Virus record (IMG/VR): IMGVR_UViG_3300025118_000033
Location: 1 to 45,522 of that record
Direction: 5' to 3' (one strand)
DNA from: a virus
Length of the DNA: 45,522 nucleotides
Part shown: in pieces, positions 34,273 through 41,583 of the stretch
Position numbering within the stretch: position 1 is the first letter of the stretch
Layout of the letters: every line of letters starts with the position of its first letter
Notes under the pieces: model-generated
The model's input: only the letters and a program-made list of their open reading frames with translations
Databases searched by the model: none
Told to the model about the DNA's origin: nothing
Position numbers and translations under genes: made by a program

Positions 34273-37200
34273 TTGAGAATTGCCCACATTGCAGACACAC
34301 ATATTAAGAATTTAAAGTATCATTATGAATACAGAATTATTTTCAACGAGCTATATGATATTTTAAGAAGGGAAAAGCCAGATTATATCGTTCATTGTGG
34401 TGATATTGCTCACACAAAAACACAAATTAGTCCAGAATTTGTCGAAATGTGCTCTGATTTTTTGAGTAATCTCGCTCATATCGCACCAACTTACGTCATT
34501 CTGGGAAATCACGACGGAAATCTGCGCAATAGTAGCCGTCAGGATGCCCTCACACCTATCGTGGAGGCTTTAGCTCACCCAAACCTATACTTGCTTAAGA
34601 AATCGGGCGAAACACCTCTATCGGCGAATGTAACACTAAATATTTTGTCTGTTTTTGATGAGGAGGGGTGGGTTAAACCTTCGGATCCGAGCAAAATTAA
34701 TATTGCTCTTTATCACGGATCCGTTTCCGGTGTTGTCACTGATACAGGCTGGGTTATGACTCATGGAGAGCACCCTATTGAGATTTTTGAAGGACATGAT
34801 TACGGCTTATTGGGAGATATTCACAAAACTGACCAAAGACTTGATGCCGAAGGTAAAATTCGCTATCCTGGATCCACAATCCAGCAAAATCACGGCGAAA
34901 CAAACGACAAGGGATTTTTACTATGGGATATTCAAAGTAAGGAAGACTTTACTTGCCAACATTTTAATATTAAGAACCCAAGACCCTTCATGACCATCGA
35001 ATTGACACCAAAAGGTAAGATGCCGAGAAGTGCAGCCAAAAATATTCCGCAATCTGCTAGACTTCGATTGGTCTCAAACAACAATTTACCCCTCGATGTA
35101 ATGAGGAAGGCAACAGAGGTGGCAAAACGAAGGTTTAAACCAGAGAGCATTACCTTTTTGAACCGAGCAACCGGAGAAAAAGGAGATATCCAGAATATTA
35201 CAGATGGTTTAGAGACTGAAGACCTTAGAAATATTCAAATTCAAGAGGAACTCATCAAAGAATACTTGAAAGATTTTGAGGTTGACGATGAATTGATGCA
35301 AAGGGTCATTAATTTAAATTTAAAATACAATAAGATTGCCGAGGAGAACGAAGAGGTCTCTCGAAACATCAATTGGAGGCTTCGATCTATTGAATGGAAC
35401 AATTTATTTAATTATGCAGAGGGGAATAGCATTAATTTTGATAGCCTAGAGGGCATCGTCGGCATTTTCGGAAAGAACTTTTCTGGAAAGTCGAGTATTA
35501 TTGATTCAATCTTATATACAGTGTTCAATTCAACATCAAAAAACGACAGAAAAAACCTAAATATTATAAATCAAAATAAAAAAGTCGGATCCGGTAAGGT
35601 TAAGATCTCTATCGGAGATAAGGATTATTATATTGAGAGAAATTCAGAAAAATATACTAGAAAATTAAAAGGATCTGTAACTCAGGAAGCAAAAACAAAT
35701 GTAGAATTCACAGTTTATGATCCTGCACTTGGAGATATGGAGAGCCTCAATGGTTTGACGAGAAATCAAACTGACAAGAACATTAGAAAGGTTTTTGGAA
35801 CATTGGAGGACTTTCTTTATTCATCAATGGCCTCTCAACTCGATTCTCTTACCTTTATTAAAGAGGGTTCAACAAAGAGAAAGGAGATTCTTGCCAAGTT
35901 TCTTGATTTGGAATTTTTTGAACATAAATTTCGATTAGCCAAAGAAGATGCATCCGATACGAAGGGCGCCCTAAAAAAATCAGAGGGAAGAGACTTTAAT
36001 AACGATATTTTATTTGCACAAGAAGAGCTTGAGAATGCCAACAACGATCTTGAAAGGAAAAAACACCACTGCGAGACTATCAAGTTCAACATTTCTCAAT
36101 GTAATAAAGAAATGGGAGAAATAAATGAAAAGATAAAGTCAATTCCTGCCGAAATTATAGATGTTATGAAAGTTCAACAAGAATTAAATGACAAAAAGAA
36201 CCAATTAATCTCCGTTTCAGACCAAAATAGTGAGTTTTATATAGAAAGAGATGCAGATAAGGAGAAATATCGAAAGATTCTTCTTTTTTTGGGAGAATTT
36301 GATAAGAAAGCCCTCTTTGAGAAACAGGAAAGGGTTCATGAATTATTAAATCAACTAGTAATCTTAGAAAATTCATTGAGTGTAGAAGAGGAAGAGCTTA
36401 AAAGAAATAAAAACAAGCTCCAGTTGCTTCAGGGAATTCCCTGTGGTACCGCACATCCCAAATGTAAATTTATTAAGGATGCATATGTTTCTAAAGCAAC
36501 CATCCCACTCAACGAAAAAGAGGCCGAGAACCTCTCGGGGCAAATTGATGACCTGAACGACGATATTGAGGAGATTAACCCCGATGAAGTTGAAGATCAT
36601 ATAGGAAAATACAATGAAATTGTTAATAAAAAGAATGCACTGTCCAATAAAATAACAAATTATGACCTTAAAATAGAGAAAAATGTTAGTATCATTAAAA
36701 ACTTGATGTCTGAAATAGAAATATCAGAAGAAAAGGTCTCAGAATATGAACTAAATAAGGAAATTATTGAAAATCTGGGGAATTTGTCACAAAAGTTAAG
36801 AGGCTTAAAAATCAAATCACAAAATTTTCAAAGCAATCATGAAAAGTGTACATCATCTATTCTGGATATATATAAGTCTGTCGGATCTTTAGAGCAAAAA
36901 GTTAATAATTTGATAACTCAGAGGAACGAATACCTTGATTTACAGGAAGAATTCTCTTCTTATGATCTTTACCTGCGCTGCATGCACCCAAATGGGATAG
37001 CCTATGATGTTATTAAGCGCAAATTACCCGTAATCAATGATGAGGTTGCCAAAATCCTGGCAAATATCGTTGATTTTGAGGTTTTCTTCGAGGATGACGG
37101 TAAAAGACTTGATATCTTTATTAAACATCCACGCCACGAACCTCGTCCGCTAGAAATGGGGTCTGGAGCCGAGAAAACAATTGCCGCCATGGCAATTCGC

Positions 37201-37431
37201 TTGGCTCTGTTAAGTGTTTCTTCTCTTCCAAAGTCGGATTTCTTCATTCTTGATGAACCTGGGACGGCCCTGGATGAAGATAATATGCAAGGGTTTGTTG
37301 ACATACTTGATTTGATTAGATCATACTTTAAGACCGTCCTTCTTATCTCCCATCTGGACAGTCTTAAAGATTGTGTTGATATGCAAATTGTAATTGACAA
37401 GAAAAATGGGTATGCTTTTATCCAGCAATAG
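34273..37431 (+). CDS. fused SbcD-SbcC (gp47-gp46) recombination nuclease
   Basis: One 1052-residue chain holds both halves of the Mre11-Rad50/SbcDC complex, which processes DNA ends for recombination-dependent replication. Residues 1-340 are the SbcD/gp47 phosphoesterase: IADTH (Asp8, His10), HCGDIAH (Asp44), LGNHD (79-81), YHGS (His148) and GDIHK (His184). From about 370 it becomes SbcC/gp46: Walker A GKNFSGKSS (about 400-408), coiled coils, a CGTAHPKC hook apex (Cys724 and Cys731), signature MGSGAEKT (about 962), Walker B FFILDEPG (about 990) and the SHLD H-loop. In T4 these are two genes of 339 and 560 residues. The TTG start has AGGAGA five bases upstream; no ATG is nearby. Confidence 0.92.
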   Translation: MRIAHIADTHIKNLKYHYEYRIIFNELYDILRREKPDYIVHCGDIAHTKTQISPEFVEMCSDFLSNLAHIAPTYVILGNHDGNLRNSSRQDALTPIVEALAHPNLYLLKKSGETPLSANVTLNILSVFDEEGWVKPSDPSKINIALYHGSVSGVVTDTGWVMTHGEHPIEIFEGHDYGLLGDIHKTDQRLDAEGKIRYPGSTIQQNHGETNDKGFLLWDIQSKEDFTCQHFNIKNPRPFMTIELTPKGKMPRSAAKNIPQSARLRLVSNNNLPLDVMRKATEVAKRRFKPESITFLNRATGEKGDIQNITDGLETEDLRNIQIQEELIKEYLKDFEVDDELMQRVINLNLKYNKIAEENEEVSRNINWRLRSIEWNNLFNYAEGNSINFDSLEGIVGIFGKNFSGKSSIIDSILYTVFNSTSKNDRKNLNIINQNKKVGSGKVKISIGDKDYYIERNSEKYTRKLKGSVTQEAKTNVEFTVYDPALGDMESLNGLTRNQTDKNIRKVFGTLEDFLYSSMASQLDSLTFIKEGSTKRKEILAKFLDLEFFEHKFRLAKEDASDTKGALKKSEGRDFNNDILFAQEELENANNDLERKKHHCETIKFNISQCNKEMGEINEKIKSIPAEIIDVMKVQQELNDKKNQLISVSDQNSEFYIERDADKEKYRKILLFLGEFDKKALFEKQERVHELLNQLVILENSLSVEEEELKRNKNKLQLLQGIPCGTAHPKCKFIKDAYVSKATIPLNEKEAENLSGQIDDLNDDIEEINPDEVEDHIGKYNEIVNKKNALSNKITNYDLKIEKNVSIIKNLMSEIEISEEKVSEYELNKEIIENLGNLSQKLRGLKIKSQNFQSNHEKCTSSILDIYKSVGSLEQKVNNLITQRNEYLDLQEEFSSYDLYLRCMHPNGIAYDVIKRKLPVINDEVAKILANIVDFEVFFEDDGKRLDIFIKHPRHEPRPLEMGSGAEKTIAAMAIRLALLSVSSLPKSDFFILDEPGTALDEDNMQGFVDILDLIRSYFKTVLLISHLDSLKDCVDMQIVIDKKNGYAFIQQ

Positions 37432-37450
37432 GACTAATTATAGAGTATAA

Positions 37451-37458
37451 AAGGAGGG
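37451..37458 (+). promoter_or_regulatory. strong Shine-Dalgarno site of the holin-like gene
   Basis: AAGGAGGG in the 30-base gap after the SbcDC fusion is among the best ribosome sites here. It stands 3 bases before ATG 37462 and 9 before ATG 37468, so the second may be the main start. Dual starts are known in holin/antiholin control, but both forms here would differ by only two residues. TATAAAA lies just upstream (37446-37452) and could be part of a promoter. Confidence 0.45.
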
Positions 37459-37461
37459 TTT

Positions 37462-37662
37462 ATGACCATGGTAGAAACAGCAAAAGGTGTAATTGATATC
37501 GCACTTGAAAAGATGGTTTCCCGCAAGTTGCTTGTTTGGGCAACCGCTACTGGTCTTATGTTTACTTCTCACATCGATAGTGGCGATTGGCTCATTCTGA
37601 GCGCGCTGTATATCGGTGGTCAATCTGTAATCGACGCGATTGTTAAATTGAAGGGAGCCTAA
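37462..37662 (+). CDS. holin-like small membrane protein
   Basis: This 66-residue protein has two hydrophobic segments, about 23-36 (LLVWATATGLMFTS) and 42-57 (DWLILSALYIGGQSV), separated by a short polar turn with His and Asp, and basic residues before the first (VSRK) and at the C-terminus. Small size, two membrane spans and charged ends fit class II holins or pinholin-like proteins, which open the inner membrane at lysis. No endolysin gene lies beside it. Many phage membrane proteins share these properties, so the call is moderate. Confidence 0.6.
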   Translation: MTMVETAKGVIDIALEKMVSRKLLVWATATGLMFTSHIDSGDWLILSALYIGGQSVIDAIVKLKGA

Positions 37663-37665
37663 AAG

Positions 37666-37968
37666 ATGAAACTAACAAAATCCCAGTTAAGAAGGCTCAT
37701 CAAAGAGGAGCTTAATGAAATGATCAGCGATCAAGAAAAGGAAAAGGAAAGAGCCAGTCTTGAACACAAATTCAAGGTTGATGGAATTATGAAAAGAGTT
37801 ATGGAACTCTCTGATGAAAATCCACTATCTGATAGTGTTGGTCATATAGGCACCAAAAATATATTTTTGACACACCTTCAAGATATTAATTTTGATTGGG
37901 CTTCCCCTTCTGCTACAGAAGACGAAGTAGAAAATATATTTCGTCAATGGCACCCAAGGATAAAATAA
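37666..37968 (+). CDS. small protein with MKLTKxQLRxxIKEE N-terminal tag
   Basis: The 100-residue product starts MKLTKSQLRRLIKEELNEM, a basic/amphipathic peptide that recurs almost unchanged at the N-termini of the proteins starting at 39180 and 44878. The remainder is a hydrophilic, mostly helical domain ending in FRQWHPRIK, unlike the other two. A shared tag on unrelated bodies suggests a localisation signal, such as capsid targeting. GGAG precedes the ATG at good distance. Function of the body is unknown. Confidence 0.7.
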   Translation: MKLTKSQLRRLIKEELNEMISDQEKEKERASLEHKFKVDGIMKRVMELSDENPLSDSVGHIGTKNIFLTHLQDINFDWASPSATEDEVENIFRQWHPRIK

Positions 37969-37972
37969 AAAA

Positions 37973-38374
37973 TTGATTAATATCAACATTGGAGATTTAT
38001 TTAAGTCGGTCGGCATGTTCTTAATTAAAAACTGGCAAGGTGTCGGCTTGGTTATTATGATTATCCTCTTTTTTATAACAAAAAATGATTATTCATCACT
38101 CAAAAAGTCGATGGATGTAATGAGTACAAGCTATGAAGAGCAGATTGCAACATTGGAAGCTCTCCACCAAAAAGAGTTGGCCGCCCGAGAAGAGGCTATA
38201 GCCAAATTTGAGCGTGATCTGATAAATCTGACAGAAAAATATAATGAGTCGGTAGCCGATTTAAGCAAAAATAAAGAAAAAGACATAAAAAAGTTCATCA
38301 GAGATTTCGACGAGCAGCCAGAGGAGTTGGCCAGAGAAATTGAGGAGGCTTTTGGATTTGAATATGTGGAGTAA
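37973..38374 (+). CDS. membrane-anchored coiled-coil protein, inner-spanin-like
   Basis: The product (133 residues from a TTG at 37973, or 119 from the ATG at 38015) has one membrane helix (about residues 22-36, GVGLVIMIILFFIT) near its N-terminus, then about 80 residues of charged coiled coil (EEQIATLEALHQKELAAREE) and an acidic end. That is the topology of inner-membrane spanins, which act with an outer-membrane partner to complete lysis. The TTG lacks a clear ribosome site. Its 3' end overlaps the next gene, as in overlapping spanin pairs, but the next product has no lipobox. Spanin is a hypothesis. Confidence 0.6.
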   Translation: MININIGDLFKSVGMFLIKNWQGVGLVIMIILFFITKNDYSSLKKSMDVMSTSYEEQIATLEALHQKELAAREEAIAKFERDLINLTEKYNESVADLSKNKEKDIKKFIRDFDEQPEELAREIEEAFGFEYVE

Positions 38375-38795
38375 AATCACATTATTGTTTCTTTTTGGTT
38401 TTTTAAATTCAGCACAAGCTGCCGATGGCAAATTTACCTTTATTCAAGAAGGAAAGGCAGCACCCTTTACTGGAACATTATTTGATCCCGAGGCAACAGC
38501 CAGATTATTGGCAAATCACAAGTTTCTAAAAGAAGAATATGATTTAAAACTCGGATTCGAACTGCAAAAGCAAGAAGCACAATGCCAACTTAAAATTGAT
38601 CAACTAAATATTACAATTGACACAGAAAGAGAAAGATTCAATTCAACATTAGTTTTAAAAAACACAGAAATCGAGCAATTAAACAAGATCATCCGAAAGA
38701 AGCCTGGAAAGAACGCCCTTATTTGGGGTGTTATCGGAGGCTTTGCAATTGGTGTCGGGGCAACTATTGGAATAACATATGCGGTGAATAAATGA
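38364..38795 (+). CDS. secreted coiled-coil protein with signal peptide and C-terminal membrane helix
   Basis: From ATG 38364 the product is 143 residues. Residues 1-19 (MWSKITLLFLFGFLNSAQA) form a signal peptide with an AQA-A signal peptidase I site; no lipobox cysteine is present. A coiled-coil region (about 55-110) follows, then a glycine-rich membrane helix (about 118-140, IWGVIGGFAIGVGATIGITY). The protein would cross the inner membrane with its middle in the periplasm. GAGGAGG stands 15 bases upstream, and TTG codons at 38352 or 38358 may be used instead. Together with the previous gene it may form an envelope or lysis unit. Confidence 0.62.
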   Translation: MWSKITLLFLFGFLNSAQAADGKFTFIQEGKAAPFTGTLFDPEATARLLANHKFLKEEYDLKLGFELQKQEAQCQLKIDQLNITIDTERERFNSTLVLKNTEIEQLNKIIRKKPGKNALIWGVIGGFAIGVGATIGITYAVNK

Positions 38796-39175
38796 AAAAA
38801 GACTTAAATGAAGTTGCCAAATATGAAAATGCTATTTCTAAGAAATATGGGAAAGAAGCAATACAGCACCCAAAAGCCGACTGGGATGATGAAAAAGAAA
38901 AAGATTATCAGCAGCAAATCCGCGAATTACACAAAAAAGAAATAAAACATCGAGAAAATAATGAAAAAGTAGAAGTTGATGGAGTTTTAATATCTAAAAA
39001 ACTAATTAATAAAGACAATAATAGGATTTGTCAAACATGTCGTTCTTATTCTTTTGATTCGCGTGATGATGTTTATATGACAAAATTTGATTGTTGTTTT
39101 AAGTGCTACATTCAGTGGGTCGAAGGTCGCGAGGAAAGGTGGAAGTCTGGATGGCGCCCACAACAAAAGGAATAA
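38792..39175 (+). CDS. zinc-ribbon protein, function unknown
   Basis: The 127-residue protein starts at an ATGA overlap with the previous stop. Its N-terminal 75 residues are charged and helical. A C-terminal zinc-binding site is formed by Cys80 and Cys83 (ICQTCRSY) and Cys101/102 and Cys105 (DCCFKCYIQW), followed by a basic, tryptophan-rich tail. A CX2C pair spaced 17 residues from a CCX2C pair is typical of a treble-clef or ribbon finger. Nucleic-acid or protein binding is possible; no specific family is recognised. Confidence 0.65.
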   Translation: MKKDLNEVAKYENAISKKYGKEAIQHPKADWDDEKEKDYQQQIRELHKKEIKHRENNEKVEVDGVLISKKLINKDNNRICQTCRSYSFDSRDDVYMTKFDCCFKCYIQWVEGREERWKSGWRPQQKE

Positions 39176-39179
39176 AATA

Positions 39180-39449
39180 ATGAAACTTACAAAATTTCAA
39201 TTGAGAAAAATTATCAAAGAAGAGATTGGAAAGGTTATCGAAGGCGCGCCCTCTGACGCTTTCGGAGATACGGAAGGAGAGAAATATTGGGGAAAGGCTG
39301 CTGAATTGGGTGGTGAATCTGGAGAACTTCCAGATCTCGGGACATCAAAGACTAGTGCTAGAGATGCTCTTCTTGCCATCGGTGCTCTGGCACTGCAATC
39401 TGGAATGACAAAAGAAGAGGTCCTAGAGGCCCTAACTCAGAGTCTATAA
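39180..39449 (+). CDS. small protein with MKLTKxQLRxIIKEE N-terminal tag
   Basis: The start at ATG 39180, with AAAAGG about ten bases upstream, gives 89 residues; a longer frame from 39087 overlaps the zinc-ribbon gene and is not needed. The protein opens MKLTKFQLRKIIKEEIGKVI and then EGAPSD. VIE before Gly is close to the T4 prohead protease rule. The body is Gly/Asp/Leu/Ala-rich with a helical end (ALLAIGALALQSGMTKEEV). It shares only the tag with the proteins at 37666 and 44878. Confidence 0.68.
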   Translation: MKLTKFQLRKIIKEEIGKVIEGAPSDAFGDTEGEKYWGKAAELGGESGELPDLGTSKTSARDALLAIGALALQSGMTKEEVLEALTQSL

Positions 39450-39471
39450 AAAAGAAAAAGGAATTAAATAA

Positions 39472-39987
39472 ATGGCTACAACATTAGAAATTATTACAGG
39501 GATTAATCAGGCAGCAGCAAATGCCTACGATGGATCCCACGACGAGCGCTTCGTAACCGGAGATGTCAAAAAGATTGGTCTAAATCGGGAAGAGGGCTGC
39601 CCAATCATTGATAGTCGGGTTTCTGATGGTTTCGGCGTGAAAATTGTCGGAGACATGCTCCAAATTAACTATGAATCAAATGTTGCCCTGTCTTCTGTTT
39701 ATGCAGTTGGCTTTGAGGAAGAGTGCGAACGCAAAATTCAACAGATCGCAGACTTTTTGAAGAAGGAATATAAGGCTATCACTGGAAAATCACTCTCAAT
39801 CACTCCACAAGGCGAAGCAAAGTGCCTCGTCCAGAATACATCAAGAGTGAGAACATTTGTGACAGCACACAAGATGTACAAGATTGGCGGAATGAAGCAG
39901 GTTACCACCCTTGGTGAGGCAGTGACCGACACGATGGCTGTCAATTACCACAAATTTTTAAAAGAAGGCGGATTCGCCAAAGAATAA
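39472..39987 (+). CDS. conserved-looking phage protein upstream of terminase
   Basis: The 171-residue product (MATTLEIITGINQAAANAYD) is soluble and mixed alpha/beta, with a central helix (EEECERKIQQIADFLKKEY) and a strand-rich C-terminal half (RVRTFVTAHKMYKIGGMKQV). AAAAAGGA precedes the ATG. In T4 the small terminase subunit lies directly before the large one, so this gene occupies the gp16 position. However, the sequence does not look like the helical, coiled-coil gp16 family, and I leave the function open. Confidence 0.7.
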   Translation: MATTLEIITGINQAAANAYDGSHDERFVTGDVKKIGLNREEGCPIIDSRVSDGFGVKIVGDMLQINYESNVALSSVYAVGFEEECERKIQQIADFLKKEYKAITGKSLSITPQGEAKCLVQNTSRVRTFVTAHKMYKIGGMKQVTTLGEAVTDTMAVNYHKFLKEGGFAKE

Positions 39988-39990
39988 AAA

Positions 39991-41580
39991 ATGTCATACA
40001 CACTCTCCAAAAAGGAAATAGTAGCTGAAATACTAAAGTGTGGAAAAGATCCGATCTACTTCGTAAATAATTACGCAAGAATCTCACACCCGATCAAAGG
40101 TCTTATTCCATTTAAGACTTATGACTATCAGACTGACCTTTTAACAGATTTTAATGATTACCGCTTTAATGTAATCCTCAAAGCACGCCAGTTGGGCATC
40201 TCAACTATTGCTGCTGGCTATATTGTTTGGATGATGCTGTTTCATAGAGACAAGAACATCCTCGTTATGGCCACAAAATTCAAAACAGCGGCTAATCTTG
40301 TCAAAAAAGTCAAGGCAATTATGAAAAATGTCCCAGACTTTCTTCTTATCGCCAATATATCAATTGATAATAGAGCGTCTTTCGAGCTTTCCAACGGTTC
40401 ACAAATTCAAGCAGCCTCAACTTCCGGCGATGCTGGTCGTTCCGAAGCACTTTCTCTTTTGGTGATTGATGAGGCCGCACACGTTGAAAACCTAAGCGAG
40501 CTTTGGGCCGGCCTGTATCCTACAATTTCAACTGGTGGTCGAGTGATCGCTCTTTCTACTCCAAATGGTGTTGGAAACTGGTTTCACAAGACATATAGCG
40601 AGGCAGCGGAGGGGTCAAACGACTTTCACCCCGTTGTGCTGAATTGGGACGTTCACCCTGACCGAGATCAGGAATGGTTTGAGAAAGAAACAAGAAATAT
40701 GTCCAGACGAGAGATCGCTCAGGAGCTTGAATGTAACTTCAATACATCAGGCGAGACAGTTATTCATCCGGATGATATCAAGTGGCTGGAGAATAATGTT
40801 AAAGACCCCAGATACAGGACAAGTTTTGACAGAAATATGTGGATTTGGGAAGAATATAATCCCGAATGCACTTACCTCCTTGTTGCCGATGTCGCAAGAG
40901 GAGACGGGGCAGATTATTCTGTTTTTCACATCATCAAATTAGATACAATGGAAGTTATAGCAGAGTATCAAGGAAAACCCAGTTTAGATATGTATTCCAG
41001 CATTTTAATGCAGGCTGGCAAAGAATATGGTAATTGTTTGTTGGTTGTTGAAAATGTTGGCATTGGCATTTCCGTTTTGGAAAAATTAATTGAGTTGCAA
41101 TATCCGAATTTATATTATTCGATAAAGGGTACCCATGAATATGTAGATAGCCACCAGGGAGCAACGAACAACTCTGCTGTCCCAGGATTTACAACATCTT
41201 TAAAAACCCGACCTCTTATCGTTGCAAAATTAGAAGAATTCATTAGAAACAAACTAATTAAAGTATATTCGGTTCGCTTTTCTAACGAATTGCGAACTTT
41301 TATTTGGCACAATGGCAAACCTCAGGCGATGAGGGGATATAATGATGACCTTATTATGGCATTAGCAATTGGTTGTTGGGTGAGGGATACAGCATTGAGT
41401 GTTAATAAGAGAGAATTAGAATATAAAAAGGCGTGTTTGGATTCCATGATTAGAGTTAATACAAAAATTAATACAACAATCCCAGGAATGCAGGGATATA
41501 ATAGAAAAGAAGCATTAGATGAGAAGATGTTTAAAGCAAAAGAAGATTATGAACAATATTCTTGGTTAATAAAAGGATAA
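39991..41580 (+). CDS. terL: terminase large subunit, T4 gp17-like
   Basis: This 529-residue packaging motor has both expected domains. The ATPase has the variant Walker A KARQLGIST (64-72), Walker B LLVIDEA (156-162, catalytic Glu161) and the coupling motif ALSTPNG (187-193). The RNase H-like nuclease has Asp300 in LLVADVARGDGADYS, Glu354 in VVENVGIG and Asp452/Asp453 in GYNDDLIMALAI. It docks on the portal, pumps DNA into the prohead and cuts the concatemer. T4 gp17 is 610 residues. No intein or intron interrupts the gene, and it lies four bases before the portal gene. T4's tail sheath and tube genes, normally between the two, are not here. Confidence 0.95.
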   Translation: MSYTLSKKEIVAEILKCGKDPIYFVNNYARISHPIKGLIPFKTYDYQTDLLTDFNDYRFNVILKARQLGISTIAAGYIVWMMLFHRDKNILVMATKFKTAANLVKKVKAIMKNVPDFLLIANISIDNRASFELSNGSQIQAASTSGDAGRSEALSLLVIDEAAHVENLSELWAGLYPTISTGGRVIALSTPNGVGNWFHKTYSEAAEGSNDFHPVVLNWDVHPDRDQEWFEKETRNMSRREIAQELECNFNTSGETVIHPDDIKWLENNVKDPRYRTSFDRNMWIWEEYNPECTYLLVADVARGDGADYSVFHIIKLDTMEVIAEYQGKPSLDMYSSILMQAGKEYGNCLLVVENVGIGISVLEKLIELQYPNLYYSIKGTHEYVDSHQGATNNSAVPGFTTSLKTRPLIVAKLEEFIRNKLIKVYSVRFSNELRTFIWHNGKPQAMRGYNDDLIMALAIGCWVRDTALSVNKRELEYKKACLDSMIRVNTKINTTIPGMQGYNRKEALDEKMFKAKEDYEQYSWLIKG

Positions 41581-41583
41581 AGA

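Noticed and set aside
37002-37400. 132-codon minus-strand frame
   Set aside because: It lies entirely opposite the conserved SbcC C-terminal motifs and has no independent coding signals.
39991-41580. Intein or intron in the terminase gene, common in T4-like phages
   Set aside because: All ATPase and nuclease motifs occur at normal spacing in one 529-residue frame, with no insertion.
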